56,437 nt of DNA from Streptomyces sp. SID9727 (GTDB lineage Bacteria > Actinomycetota > Actinomycetes > Streptomycetales > Streptomycetaceae): positions 1 to 56,437 of the forward strand of contig NZ_JAAGNI010000015.1 in assembly GCF_010550605.1 (NCBI RefSeq), in the 5' to 3' direction. The notes beneath the pieces were generated by a model. The model was not told where the DNA came from and did not search any database. It worked only from the letters and a program-made list of their open reading frames with translations. The stretch's first letter is position 1. Every line of letters begins with the position of its first letter. Positions 11,328-20,335 of the stretch are shown piece by piece. Both the position numbers and the translations under genes were made by a program.

Positions 11328-13046
11328 ATGTCCGCCACTCAGCCGGAGAGACCCGCCCCGCCGACGGGATCGCGTGCGCCCGCCGTCCCGGGCCGCTCCC
11401 CCGCCCTGACGACCGGCCTCCGCACGGCGGGCCTGCGCCTCGCCGCTCTCACCGTGGGGCAGGCGGCACTGATGGTGGGGCTCGGGCTCCTGATCACCGG
11501 GCCCGCGCAGGCGATCTGGCCGGTGAGCGCCGAGGACGAGGTCAACGAGGGGTTCGAGCGCCTGCGGACGGGGCCCCTGACCGATCTGTCGTCCGTCGCG
11601 TCGCAAGCCGGCAACACCCTCACGATCATCGCGATCACCGTGCTGGTCTGCCTGGGCCTGGTGGTGCTCCCCCGCCTCCCGCGGTGGCGGCAGGCCGTCT
11701 TTCTCGCCGTCGGCGTCTCGCTCCAGTCCCTGGTGTTCCTGGTCATCACCATCTGCGTGGACCGCAGCCGGCCCGATGTGGACCGGCTCGACGCGTCACC
11801 ACCGACGGCGAGCTACACCTCAGGGCACACCGGGGCCGCGACGGCCTTGTACGCGGGTCTTGCCGTGCTGGCCCTCCTTCCCGGCGGGCGCCGCGGCCGA
11901 CGCCACAAGGTGCTCGCCGGGCTGCTGCTGCTCATCCCGCTGCTGGTGGGTCTTGCCCGGCTCTACCGGGGGATGCACCACCCCACCGACGTGCTCGGCG
12001 GCATGCTGAACGGAGCCCTGTCCCTCCTGGTGGCGGGCCGGGCGCTGCTGGCCGAGGGCACGAGCCCGGCCCCTGTTCCGAAGAACGCGATGGAGATAGC
12101 CCAGGAGGCCGCCGCGGAGCGTGCCCGGCAGGTCGCCGGCCTCACGGTGGTCGTGGTCAACCCGACGGTGACCGACGAGGTGCAGCGCGAGACGTTGCGC
12201 CTCGTCCTGGAGCAGCACGGGCGTCACGCGGCGGAGTTCGTCGACACGACGGCCGACGATCCGGGCGGCGGGCAGGCCGCGGCAGCGGTGCGCGCGGGCG
12301 CGTCGCTGGTCGTGGTGTGCGGGGGCGACGGGACGATCCGGGCCGCGGCCGACCGGCTGGCCGGGACAGGGGTCCCGCTGGCCGTGGTCCCGTGCGGTAC
12401 GGGCAACCTGCTCGCCCGGAACCTGGGCCTGCCGGTGTCACCCGTCGACGCGCTGGCCGCCGCGCTGTCGGGCACCCCGCGCCGGATCGACCTCGGCCGG
12501 ATCGAGGGCGACGGCCTGCCCGCCACTCACTTCACCGCGATGTCCGGGGCGGGGCTGGACGCCGCCATGCTGGAGAACACCGGCAGTGCGGCGAAGGCCG
12601 CGATCGGCTGGCCCGCGTACGTGGTCGCCGGTTGGCGGGGTCTGCGGGCGCCGCGCATGTCGGTGTCCATCCGGCTGGACGGCGGGCCGGAAACGCGTCG
12701 TACGGCGAGGATGGTGCTGCTCGCCAACATCGGGGACGTACAGGGCGGTGCCACGCTCGTCCCGTCCGCCGAGCCCGACGACGGGCTCCTGGACCTGGCG
12801 GTGTTCGACCCGCGCGGTCCGGGCGGCTGGCTGCGCGCCGTCGGGGCGGTGCTGCGCGGACGTCCGGAGCAGGGCGGTTCCGCCGGTGCGCCCGTGGAGT
12901 ACTTCACCTTCCGCCGCGCCGAACTCCGTTTCGCCGAAGCGCAGTCGAGGGAGCTGGACGGCGATCCGGTGGGCCGGGGACGCCGCCTCGTGGCCGAGGT
13001 GCGCCCGGGGGCGCTCACCGTCCTGCTGCCGTCGGGGGGCGAGTGA
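11328..13046 (+). CDS. PAP2 phosphatase-diacylglycerol kinase fusion protein
   Basis: This 572-residue protein has two enzymes in one chain. Residues about 35-250 form a membrane PAP2 domain with VDRSRPDVDRL, SGHTG (Ser165-His167) and YRGMHHPTD (Tyr213 onward), the three phosphatase motifs. Residues about 265-572 form a soluble DagK/sphingosine-kinase-like catalytic domain with CGGDGT at 331-336 and PCGTGNLLARNLG. Such fusions occur in actinomycetes and could couple removal and addition of phosphate on lipid carriers or diacylglycerol. The stop overlaps the next ATG (ATGA at 13046), so it is translationally coupled to the YihY gene. The actual lipid substrates are not known. Confidence 0.85.
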   Translation: MSATQPERPAPPTGSRAPAVPGRSPALTTGLRTAGLRLAALTVGQAALMVGLGLLITGPAQAIWPVSAEDEVNEGFERLRTGPLTDLSSVASQAGNTLTIIAITVLVCLGLVVLPRLPRWRQAVFLAVGVSLQSLVFLVITICVDRSRPDVDRLDASPPTASYTSGHTGAATALYAGLAVLALLPGGRRGRRHKVLAGLLLLIPLLVGLARLYRGMHHPTDVLGGMLNGALSLLVAGRALLAEGTSPAPVPKNAMEIAQEAAAERARQVAGLTVVVVNPTVTDEVQRETLRLVLEQHGRHAAEFVDTTADDPGGGQAAAAVRAGASLVVVCGGDGTIRAAADRLAGTGVPLAVVPCGTGNLLARNLGLPVSPVDALAAALSGTPRRIDLGRIEGDGLPATHFTAMSGAGLDAAMLENTGSAAKAAIGWPAYVVAGWRGLRAPRMSVSIRLDGGPETRRTARMVLLANIGDVQGGATLVPSAEPDDGLLDLAVFDPRGPGGWLRAVGAVLRGRPEQGGSAGAPVEYFTFRRAELRFAEAQSRELDGDPVGRGRRLVAEVRPGALTVLLPSGGE

Positions 13047-13999
13047 TGGGCACCGCGACCCGGGTTCCGCAGACCCGTGACATGGCGGGCGACGAGCTGA
13101 CCGCCGACGAAGCGCTGGCCTCGCTGCGCCGTTACGGGCGGTGGCCGCTGGTGCGTGACTCGTTCGTGCGCTTCCGCTACGCGGACGGGTTCAGCCACTC
13201 GCGTGCGCTGGCACTCCAGACGGTGCTCGCGGTCATACCGCTGGTGATCGCGTTCGTCGGGCTCTCGGCCTCGCTGCACACCGAGAACGTGGGCAGGCTC
13301 GCGGAGCTGACGATCCATCGGCTCGCGGCCGGGCCGAGCGCCGATGTGGTGGACGACGCGCTCGACCGCAGCCGCCGGCGGGCCGGTGAGGGGTCGCAGC
13401 TCACGCTCTGGTTCGGGCTGCTGTTCTCGCTGGTCAACGTGACGACCGCGATGTGCCAGATAGAGCGCGGGGCCAATCGCATCTACGGCGTCGAGCGCGA
13501 CCGGCCCTTCCACCAGAAGTACTTCCGGGGCCTGGTGATGTCGCTGACGGCCGGCATCCCGCTGGGGCTCGGGTTCATCCTGATGGTCGTGGGCGGTGAC
13601 CTCGTCGCGGCCGCCGCGACGGTCTACGACCTCGGTGACACGGCGCGGGCCACCTGGGACCTGCTGCGCTGGCCGTGCGGGCTGCTCCTCGCGCTGCTGT
13701 CGGCGAGTGCCATCTTCCGTCGCTCCCCGCGCCGCAACCAGCCCGGCTACACGTGGCTGGCGTTCGGCGCGGCCCTGTACCTGGTGCTGTGGACGGCGCT
13801 CACCTATCTGCTGAGCCAGTACCTGTCCCTCAGCGGCTCCTTCGACACGGTCTACGGACCGTTGAGCGCCTTCATGTCGCTGCTGCTGTGGGCCTATCTG
13901 ACGTCCATCGCCCTGTTCCTCGGGCTGTCCTTCGCGGCGCAGCTGGAAGCTGTCCGCGCCCGTCGGCCCGGTCCGATTCTCGCCGATCCGGGAGCATGA
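13046..13999 (+). CDS. YihY/BrkB-family membrane protein
   Basis: The 317-residue protein has about six transmembrane segments in the YihY/virulence factor BrkB pattern. The amphipathic N-terminal stretch FVRFRYADGFSHSRALALQT is followed by SASLHTENV, then VYGPLSAFMSLLLWAYLTS near the C-terminus, which is a family hallmark. The ATG overlaps the previous stop by one base pair register (ATGA), and its own TGA is immediately followed by the next ATG. The family has no settled biochemical activity. Sitting between two lipid-phosphatase genes suggests a role in envelope lipid or undecaprenyl-phosphate handling, which is inference. Confidence 0.85.
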   Translation: MGTATRVPQTRDMAGDELTADEALASLRRYGRWPLVRDSFVRFRYADGFSHSRALALQTVLAVIPLVIAFVGLSASLHTENVGRLAELTIHRLAAGPSADVVDDALDRSRRRAGEGSQLTLWFGLLFSLVNVTTAMCQIERGANRIYGVERDRPFHQKYFRGLVMSLTAGIPLGLGFILMVVGGDLVAAAATVYDLGDTARATWDLLRWPCGLLLALLSASAIFRRSPRRNQPGYTWLAFGAALYLVLWTALTYLLSQYLSLSGSFDTVYGPLSAFMSLLLWAYLTSIALFLGLSFAAQLEAVRARRPGPILADPGA

Positions 14000-14770
14000 A
14001 TGGTTGTACGAGCCACCACACGTCTGCTGCGGGAACACCGGCGCCGGGCCGCGGACCGCGCGTTCGGCGTGCGTCTGCTGGGGGCCGCCGCCGTGGCCGC
14101 GGTGTCCGCCGTGCCGTTCGCACTGGTGCTGGTCCTCGTGGAGGGGCATTGGCGGCCGTTGCGGGCGGTGGACTCGGGCGCGGCCGACCGGCTGCACCGC
14201 ACGGCGCTCGACCACCCGGCCTGGACGAGCACGCTGCGCTTCCTGTCGAACTGGGTCTGGGACCCGCTGACGCTGCGCTGCGCGGTCGCGTTGCTGACCG
14301 GCTGGCTGCTGTACCGGCGGGCCTGGCGGCTGGCGGCGTGGTCCGCCGTCACTGCGGTGGCCGGTGGTCTGACGGGCCTCTTGGCCAAGGCGGTGGTCGA
14401 GCGGGCCAGGCCGTCGCTGGAGGATCCGGTGGCGCGGGCATCCGGCTTCTCGTTCCCGTCGGGGCACGCGATGACCGCCACGACGTCGTTCGCGGTGCTG
14501 CTGCTGGTCCTGCTGCCGCTGGTGCCCCGGCGCGGCCGGGTGGTGTGCTGGGCGGTGGCGGTGCTGTCGGTGCTCGGTGTCGGCTTCACCCGGGTCGCGC
14601 TCGGTGTCCACTGGTTCAGCGATGTGGTCGGCGGCTGGCTCCTCGGGCTCGCCGTGGTGGCGTGGACCGCTTGGGCCTTCGAGACATGGCGCACCGAATC
14701 CGGCCGGGGCCGCAGCGAAGTGACGGAGGGCCTGGAGCCCGAGCTGACGGAGCCGTCCCCGGAACGGTGA
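14000..14770 (+). CDS. PAP2-superfamily membrane phosphatase
   Basis: A 256-residue membrane protein with all three PAP2 motifs: KAVVERARPS, the FPSGHAMT loop with the first catalytic His, and RVALGVHWFSDVVGG with the second His and Asp. The length and topology resemble bacterial phosphatidylglycerophosphatase B or undecaprenyl-diphosphate phosphatases. The start codon abuts the previous stop with no gap, making it the third gene of a tightly coupled operon with the PAP2-DagK fusion and YihY. The substrate is likely a lipid pyrophosphate or phosphate; which one is not determinable. Confidence 0.85.
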   Translation: MVVRATTRLLREHRRRAADRAFGVRLLGAAAVAAVSAVPFALVLVLVEGHWRPLRAVDSGAADRLHRTALDHPAWTSTLRFLSNWVWDPLTLRCAVALLTGWLLYRRAWRLAAWSAVTAVAGGLTGLLAKAVVERARPSLEDPVARASGFSFPSGHAMTATTSFAVLLLVLLPLVPRRGRVVCWAVAVLSVLGVGFTRVALGVHWFSDVVGGWLLGLAVVAWTAWAFETWRTESGRGRSEVTEGLEPELTEPSPER

Positions 14771-15273
14771 GGCACGTGTCGAGGCCCGCGGCGTCCCGGC
14801 GGACGGCGGCGAGCGGCCCGTGCCCGGGCCGGGTCCGGCCGTACTCGTGTTCCCGCCCATGTGCACGCCGCTATGGAGGGCGTCCCGTCCGGTGGCGATC
14901 CGGCGCCCCGCGGTTCCGGATCCCCGGGCAGGGGTCCGTGTCGCGGTCGCGCTGCTCGCGGCGAGGCCTCCTGGTGTCCGCCTTCCGGAGCGCCGGGCGC
15001 GCGCCGGGGTTTCAGCGAGGTGAAACTTCTCACCCGGTTGGCGGTGTCGCCCCAGCTCGGCGGATTCTTCACTGGACTGGACCACAGGGACCGATCCAAA
15101 GCCCTTTACGCCGCAGTGGTGTTCATGCGTCACTCTTGGCATGCCTTCGTCAAGAGAGTGGCTCCCCCGCCCTCCGTGACAGGCCGTCCCCCGGACCCGC
15201 CGCTACGCTCGGAACCGCTCCACATGCTACGCGAGTAGACCCCTCTTCGCGCCGCTCACCCCAGGAGGCTCCC
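14771..15273. other. 503-bp intergenic region before the GH25 muramidase
   Basis: No convincing gene is seen on either strand; open frames here are Arg/Pro-rich shadows. The first 250 bp are very GC-rich. The last 220 bp have lower GC and hold likely control sequences, including a DasR-like site at 15071-15086, an inverted repeat GTTTCA-N6-TGAAAC near 15009-15026, and the AGGAGG ribosome binding site at 15263-15268. Confidence 0.5.
15071..15086. promoter_or_regulatory. DasR-type (dre-like) site
   Basis: ACTGGACTGGACCACA matches the published dre consensus ACTGGTCTAGACCACT of the GntR-type N-acetylglucosamine regulator DasR at 13 of 16 positions. It lies 188 bp upstream of a secreted muramidase, a gene type whose products release GlcNAc-containing fragments, so control by DasR is biologically sensible. 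Binding is unproven. Confidence 0.4.
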
Positions 15274-16167
15274 GTGTTATCGATCCACAGCCGCAGACCC
15301 GCACTCCGCAAGCTGGCGGCCCTCGGAGCCGTCGGCCTCGGCATGGTGGCAGTGCCTTCCGTCACCGCCGTGCCGGCGTCGGCGTCGCCGCAGCCGCCCG
15401 CCGCGTCGTCCGGTGCCGCCATCCCGCTCGGCGACGGGTACATGGGCGCCGGCTACCTCGCCGACGGCGACACGTTCGCCCCGGACGACCGGCACGTCGA
15501 CCTCACCCCGGAGAGCAGCGCCTCGATCCAGGCGACGACGCTCCCCGGCATCGACGTCTCGCATTACCAGGGCTCGATCAACTGGTCGTCGGTGAAGTCC
15601 GCGGGCATCAAGTTCGCTTACATCAAGGCCACCGAGTCCACCACGTACAAGGATCCCAACTTCAACGCCAACTACCTCAACGCCTACAACGCGAAGGTGA
15701 TCCGGGGCGCGTACCACTTCGCGCGTCCCAATCTGTCCAGCGGAGCGGCCCAGGCCACGTACTTCGCCGGCCACGGTGGCGCGTGGTCGCGGGACAACCT
15801 GACGCTTCCGGGGATGCTCGACCTGGAGGGCGGCTGCTACGGCAAGTCGGCTTCCGCCATGCAGTCGTGGATCCTCGACTTCTACAACACGTACAAGGCC
15901 AAGACGGGACGCGACGTCGTCATCTACACCAGCGCGAGCTGGTGGAACTCGTGCACGGGCGGCTGGAGCGGCATGTCGGCGCGCAGCCCGCTGTTCACCG
16001 CGCACTGGACGACCGCGTCGAGCCCGACCATCCCCAAGGGCTTCCCGTACTGGACGTTCTGGCAGTACACCGACTCCGGTTCGGTGGGCGGCATTTCGGG
16101 AGCCGTGGACCGCGACCGGTTCAACGGTGACTCCAGCCGGCTGCTGGCTCTGGCCAACAACACCTGA
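15274..16167 (+). CDS. secreted GH25 muramidase, TTA as second codon
   Basis: A 297-residue precursor. Residues 1 to about 39 are a signal peptide ending near PASASP, followed by a Gly/Asp-rich spacer, then the GH25 (Cellosyl/lysozyme M1 type) domain from about residue 90: GIDVSHYQGSINW, FAYIKATEST, GAYHFARPNL, MLDLEGGCYG with the catalytic acidic pair, and the C-terminal YWTFWQYTDSG. It cleaves the beta-1,4 bond between MurNAc and GlcNAc outside the membrane. The GTG start is fixed by CCAGGAGG 6-9 nt upstream. Codon 2 (15277-15279) is TTA, so translation should depend on the developmental tRNA encoded by bldA. Confidence 0.92.
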   Translation: MLSIHSRRPALRKLAALGAVGLGMVAVPSVTAVPASASPQPPAASSGAAIPLGDGYMGAGYLADGDTFAPDDRHVDLTPESSASIQATTLPGIDVSHYQGSINWSSVKSAGIKFAYIKATESTTYKDPNFNANYLNAYNAKVIRGAYHFARPNLSSGAAQATYFAGHGGAWSRDNLTLPGMLDLEGGCYGKSASAMQSWILDFYNTYKAKTGRDVVIYTSASWWNSCTGGWSGMSARSPLFTAHWTTASSPTIPKGFPYWTFWQYTDSGSVGGISGAVDRDRFNGDSSRLLALANNT

Positions 16168-16182
16168 GACACCGGCCACGCG

Positions 16183-16230
16183 AGGGCGGCCACCTGGTGC
16201 GGGCTCCGGTCCGCGCCGGGTGGCCGCCCT
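16183..16230. terminator. bidirectional terminator
   Basis: A perfect 12-bp stem, AGGGCGGCCACC at 16183-16194 with its complement at 16219-16230, lies between the convergent muramidase and NmrA-like genes. Confidence 0.65.
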
Positions 16231-16236
16231 TCCGTC

Positions 16237-16977
16237 TCAGCGGGTCCCGGCGAGCCATTCCTCGTACGAGGTGGGAGCGATGCGCGCCCCGGGTCCCGCG
16301 GTCAGCACATCGCCCTCCACGGCCGCGAACATGCCCGCCCGGTCGTCCGTGACGACGGTGCGGCCATCGCCCCGGGCGGCCAGTGTGAGGCGCCCGAGTT
16401 CGTCGAGGGGGTAGACGTCGGGCCCCGCCACATCGACCGTTCCGTTCAGCGGCGCGCCGGTGGCGGTGTCCGCGAGGGCGGCGACCACGTCCGCCGTCGC
16501 GATGGGCTGGACGCGCGTGCCGGGGAGCCGGACGGTGTCCTCGTCGGAGGTCCAGGACATGACGGCGTCCATGAACTCGAAGAACTGCGTGGCACGCACG
16601 ATGGAGTAGGCGCCGGGCCCGTTGCGCAGCAGCTCCTCCTGAAGCGTCTTGGCCCGGTAGTAGTCCAGTCGGGGCACCTGGTCGACACCGACGATGGACA
16701 GCACGACCTGGTGCCGCACACCGGCCTGCTCCCCGGCCGTCAGCAGGTTCCCCATGGTCGTACGGAAGAAGTCGGGGGACGCCGCGTCGAACGTGGGCGA
16801 GTTGCTGACGTTGACGACCGTCTCCGCTCCGGCGAGCGCCTCACCCAGGCCCTTGCCGGTGAGCAGGTCGACACCGGTCGACAGGGAGGCGGGTTCCGCC
16901 GTGTGGCCGGCCTCGCGCAGCCGCGAGACGAGCTGGGAGCCGATCAGTCCGGTACCGCCGATGACCGTGATCTTCAT
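16237..16977 (-). CDS. NmrA-like NAD(P)-binding protein
   Basis: A 246-residue atypical short-chain dehydrogenase. The N-terminal dinucleotide-binding motif is ITVIGGTGLIGSQLV (GGxGxxG). There is no canonical YxxxK catalytic pair; instead a YYRAK-like DYYRAKTLQEELL helix follows VVLSIVGVD, as in NmrA/QOR2-type redox sensors and reductases. The ATG is preceded by GAAAGG. It is monocistronic, convergent with the muramidase. It may act as an NAD(P)H-dependent reductase or sensor; substrate unknown. Confidence 0.8.
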   Translation of the reverse strand: MKITVIGGTGLIGSQLVSRLREAGHTAEPASLSTGVDLLTGKGLGEALAGAETVVNVSNSPTFDAASPDFFRTTMGNLLTAGEQAGVRHQVVLSIVGVDQVPRLDYYRAKTLQEELLRNGPGAYSIVRATQFFEFMDAVMSWTSDEDTVRLPGTRVQPIATADVVAALADTATGAPLNGTVDVAGPDVYPLDELGRLTLAARGDGRTVVTDDRAGMFAAVEGDVLTAGPGARIAPTSYEEWLAGTR

Positions 16978-17084
16978 GGACGAGCCTTTCGTGAGCCTGG
17001 TGCGGCCGGCCGCCACCGTAAGCCCCGGGCTCCCGGCCGCACCTGCCGTAACCCGGCCGTCCGGCGGCTCATGACCCGTACGGC

Positions 17085-18407
17085 TCAGCGCAGGACGCCG
17101 GCCTGCCGGGCCGCCCGCAGCCAGGACGGGAACTCCGACAGGAGGCGGTCGTACAGCTCCTGGTCGGAGACCTGCTCGATGTCGTCCACGGCGAAGAAGC
17201 CGACGTTGTCCACCCGGCGGCCGGGCATGGTGTCGAACCGTTCCAGCACGCCGTACCGCGCCCGGCCGAGGCCGATGAACTGCCAGAAGACGGGCTCCTC
17301 GACCGCCGCACGCAGCTCGCGCTCGATCTCGTCGTCGCGGTACACGCCGCCGTCGGAGAAGAACAGGACCAGCGTCGGGGCGGGCACCGGGTCGGCGCGC
17401 ACGAAGTCCCGGACCTCGGCGATGACCTTCTGCTCCTCGTTCTGGATGCCGACCGCGCGCATGTCGACCTGCCCGGGGGCCAGTCCCTTCTGCGGCTTCT
17501 TCCGCCCGAACAGGCTGACCTGGCCGACCCGCACGTGCAGCCGCAGCCACTCGGGCAGTTCGCCGATGGTCAGATCGGGCAGCCGGGCCGGGTTCGAGGC
17601 GAAGGTCCACGCCTGCATCGCACCGTCGTCGTCCAGCTGCGCGGCGACGGCCGCCATGCGTTCGGTGACACCCGCGACGGTGCCGCGCGCGTAGAGGCCG
17701 CTCATCGACCCGGAGGCGTCGAGGACGAGGATCACCCGGGCGGTCAGCCGGTCCAGGCCGTGCTTGCCCAGGCTGACGGCCACCTGCTGCTTGCGCAGCG
17801 AGAGGCGCTTGCGCATGTCGACCGGCAGATGCTCCTCGCCCTTGGCGAGGCGCGGCGCTTCCCCGCCGGGGGTGGCGGCCGGAGGTGTACCGGGTTCGTC
17901 CACGCTGATCCCGAAGTCCGTCGCCAGGCCGGCGAGCCCACTCGCGTACCCCTGGCCCACGGCCCGGAACTTCCATCCGCCGGCCCGCCGGTAGAGCTCC
18001 CCGCACACGAAGGCGGTCTCCGGGCCGGCCGCCATGTCGAAGCGGGCCAGCTCCGCGCCCGACCCGGCGTCCAGCAGCCGCAGATGGAGCCCGGGCACCT
18101 GCCCGAACGTGCCGCCGTCCGCCGAGGCGCACAGGGCGATCCGGTCCACCTCGGGGCCCAGCGCGGCCAGGTCGGCCTCCAGCGTGTCGGATCCGGTGCC
18201 CCTGCCCAAGTGGCGCACGGTCCCGGAGGGGTGCCGGGGCTGGTTGTAGAAGACGAAGTCGCCGTCCGAGCGGACCCGGCCGTCCGCGCCCAGCACCAGC
18301 GCGGAGGCGTCGACGCCGGGCACTCCGGGCCCGGCCGACCAGCTCAGCACGGCCCGGACGGCGGATGGGGCCACCGGCATGTTGGCGCCCTTGCTCAGTG
18401 TCGTCAC
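17085..18407 (-). CDS. TerD-domain and von Willebrand A-domain fusion protein
   Basis: The 440-residue protein begins with a TerD-like calcium-binding domain (about residues 1-190: [39 protein letters not shown], and [19 protein letters not shown]). It ends with a vWA domain whose MIDAS motif DASGSMSG begins at D230, and which also has VLFFSDGGV. TerD proteins belong to tellurite/stress-response chemistry and bind calcium; vWA domains mediate metal-dependent protein contacts. The GTG start is the first that gives the complete TerD strand; there is no strong Shine-Dalgarno. No other ter genes are adjacent. Role inferred: stress-associated scaffold. Confidence 0.85.
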   Translation of the reverse strand: MTTLSKGANMPVAPSAVRAVLSWSAGPGVPGVDASALVLGADGRVRSDGDFVFYNQPRHPSGTVRHLGRGTGSDTLEADLAALGPEVDRIALCASADGGTFGQVPGLHLRLLDAGSGAELARFDMAAGPETAFVCGELYRRAGGWKFRAVGQGYASGLAGLATDFGISVDEPGTPPAATPGGEAPRLAKGEEHLPVDMRKRLSLRKQQVAVSLGKHGLDRLTARVILVLDASGSMSGLYARGTVAGVTERMAAVAAQLDDDGAMQAWTFASNPARLPDLTIGELPEWLRLHVRVGQVSLFGRKKPQKGLAPGQVDMRAVGIQNEEQKVIAEVRDFVRADPVPAPTLVLFFSDGGVYRDDEIERELRAAVEEPVFWQFIGLGRARYGVLERFDTMPGRRVDNVGFFAVDDIEQVSDQELYDRLLSEFPSWLRAARQAGVLR

Positions 18408-18483
18408 GGCACCCAGTCTGCCTGCCGGTGCTCCGCGCGGTCGACCGGGGCGGCGACGGTCGTGACGAAGCGCGTACGGGCTT

Positions 18484-19371
18484 TCAGCCGGCGAGGGCCG
18501 CGTGGATCTGCCGGGTCGTCTGCGCGGCGACGCGCGGGTCGGTGGCGGCGTGGAAGGTGTGGGCGCTGAGCCCGGTGGCCAGCGCCCAGCCGCGCCCCCG
18601 CGTCCAGGTCGCGTCGTCCGGACCGAGCGCCGTGCGGAAGACCGCCCGGCTGTCCGCCGACAGCAGGGTGTACGCGATCATCATGTCGCGGGCCGGGTCG
18701 CCGAGGCCGAGCCCGCCGAAGTCGATGACGGCGCTGAGGCGGCCGTCGCGGGTCAGCAGGTTGCCGGTGTGGAAGTCGCCGTGCACCCAGACCGGGGGCC
18801 GGTCCCAGGCGGGCGCCTCCAGTGCCGCGTCCCAGACCTTCGTCATGGCCCCGGCGTCGAACACGCCGTCCAGCGCGGCGATCGCCGCGCGCGTGGTCCG
18901 GTCCCGGCCGCGCAGGGAGTCCGCGGTGCGGTCGATGTCGGGGGTGAGCAGGTGGCCGCCGGGCTGGAAGCGTCGCAGGGCGGTCAGGAATCCGGCGAGC
19001 GCCACTGCGGTCTCGCGCGAGTCGCCCAGGGCCTCGACGGTGGCGGGCTCGCCGTCCAGCCAGCGGGTCACCGCCCACGGCCACGGGTATCCGAAGCCGG
19101 GCTCCCCCACCGCGACCGGCGCGGGGACGGCCAGCGGGAGGTGCGGGGCGAGCCGGGGCAGCCAGGTGAGCTCCTTGCGGGCCTGCCCGATCGCACCGGC
19201 GTAACGCGGCAGCCGCACGGAGAGTGCACGGCCGAGCCGGTGGATCACGTGGTCCGCGCCGGCCTGGGCGAGCCGTACCAGCGGCAGTCCGGCCCATTGC
19301 GGGAACTGGCTGTCGACCAGCCGTCTGACCAGCGGGGTGTCGATCGCGGGGCGGTCGCTCGTGGCTGCCAA
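18484..19371 (-). CDS. aminoglycoside phosphotransferase-family kinase
   Basis: A 295-residue APH/choline-kinase-like protein. The catalytic loop WVHGDFHTGNLL supplies the Asp base, and VIDFGGLGLGDPARD supplies the metal-binding Asp. An N-terminal DTPLVRRLVDSQFPQWAGLP and VPAPVAVGEP are typical of Streptomyces members often labelled aminoglycoside phosphotransferases. The start chosen is TTG at 19369-19371 because AGGGAG lies 6 nt upstream; an ATG at 19420-19422 would add 17 residues with no good ribosome binding site. Substrates may be a drug, sugar or metabolite. It is divergent from the methyltransferase. Confidence 0.8.
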   Translation of the reverse strand: MAATSDRPAIDTPLVRRLVDSQFPQWAGLPLVRLAQAGADHVIHRLGRALSVRLPRYAGAIGQARKELTWLPRLAPHLPLAVPAPVAVGEPGFGYPWPWAVTRWLDGEPATVEALGDSRETAVALAGFLTALRRFQPGGHLLTPDIDRTADSLRGRDRTTRAAIAALDGVFDAGAMTKVWDAALEAPAWDRPPVWVHGDFHTGNLLTRDGRLSAVIDFGGLGLGDPARDMMIAYTLLSADSRAVFRTALGPDDATWTRGRGWALATGLSAHTFHAATDPRVAAQTTRQIHAALAG

Positions 19372-19515
19372 CGGCGGCTCCCTGTCCTCGGCCCACTGCG
19401 CGCGGCGGGCGGTCCCGGCCATCACACGGCATCGCGCTCCCGTCTGTCGAGCCGATTCCTGGCCGTCCGGGCCGAGCCGTACGGCTGCTTCCGGCCAGGG
19501 TGTCAGAATCGCGCC

Positions 19516-20328
19516 ATGACTCAGCACGCAGCGGATCACGGCTACCTCCTGGACAACCAGCAGTCGGAGGCGGGCATCCGCTTCGGCGCGCTCTCGGAAC
19601 TCTTCGACCCGGTGACGTTCCGCCATGTCGACCAGCTGGGCATCGGGCCCGGCATGCGGTGCTGGGAGGTCGGTGCGGGCGGGCCGTCGGTGCCGCTCGG
19701 TCTGGCCGAGCGGGTCGGCCCGGAGGGGGCGGTGGTCGCCACCGACATCGATGTGTCCTGGACCGAGGGGGTCGCCGGCGGCGTGATCGAGGTACGGGCC
19801 CACGACGTGTCCGCCGACCCGCCGCCTGAGGGCGGCTTCGACCTGGTGCACGCGCGGCTGGTCCTGGTGCACGTCGCCGACCGCGCGGAGGCGCTGCGGC
19901 GGATGGCCGGGGCGCTGCGGCCGGGTGGCGTACTGCTGCTGGAGGACGCGGACCCGGGGCTGCAGCCGCTGCTGTGCCCGGACGAGTCGGGGCCCGAGCA
20001 GCGGCTCGCCAACCGGTTGCGCTCGGGCTTCCGGTCGCTGATGGCCGGGCGCGGCGCGGACCTGGAGTACGGCAGGACGCTGCCCCGGCTGCTGCGCGAG
20101 TCGGGGCTCGACGACGTCCGGGCGGACGCGTACTTCCCGGTCACCTCGCCGGCGTGCACGGTCCTGGAGGCCGCGACGGTGCGGCAGATCCGTGGCCGGC
20201 TCGTGGCGGCGGGGCTGGCCACCGACGAGGAGATCGACCGCCATCTGGCGAACGTCGAGACCGGCCGTCTCGACCTCGCGACCGCACCGATGATCTCCGC
20301 GTGGGGGCGCCGCCCGCAGCGGCCGTGA
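19516..20328 (+). CDS. SAM-dependent class I methyltransferase
   Basis: The 270-residue protein has the Rossmann methyltransferase motifs: motif I MRCWEVGAGGPSVPLGLAER, an acidic strand end VVATDIDV, FDLVHARLVLVHVADR as motif IV/V, and LRPGGVLLLEDADPG as post-motif. The ATG at 19516 has no Shine-Dalgarno, but CAGAAT sits 6 nt upstream as a possible -10, so it may be leaderless. It converges with the NRPS cluster, ending 7 bp from the last cluster gene. It could act on the NRPS product, but it is on the opposite strand and has its own start, so cluster membership is uncertain. Confidence 0.8.
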   Translation: MTQHAADHGYLLDNQQSEAGIRFGALSELFDPVTFRHVDQLGIGPGMRCWEVGAGGPSVPLGLAERVGPEGAVVATDIDVSWTEGVAGGVIEVRAHDVSADPPPEGGFDLVHARLVLVHVADRAEALRRMAGALRPGGVLLLEDADPGLQPLLCPDESGPEQRLANRLRSGFRSLMAGRGADLEYGRTLPRLLRESGLDDVRADAYFPVTSPACTVLEAATVRQIRGRLVAAGLATDEEIDRHLANVETGRLDLATAPMISAWGRRPQRP

Positions 20329-20335
20329 GCAGGCG

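Noticed and set aside
12527..15142. 871-codon minus-strand frame opposite the PAP2-DagK/YihY/PAP2 operon
   Set aside because: Low-complexity Gln/Arg/Gly sequence without any domain; antisense shadow of the coupled operon.
14861..15238. Plus-strand frame of 125 codons before the muramidase
   Set aside because: No ribosome binding site, Pro/Arg-rich first half, and it overlaps the likely regulatory region.
15009..15273. c-di-AMP (ydaO) riboswitch before the muramidase
   Set aside because: Such riboswitches precede wall hydrolases in actinobacteria, but the conserved core sequences could not be found here.
19516..20328. Methyltransferase as an eighth gene of the NRPS cluster
   Set aside because: Opposite strand, own probable promoter, convergent to the operon; proximity alone is not enough.
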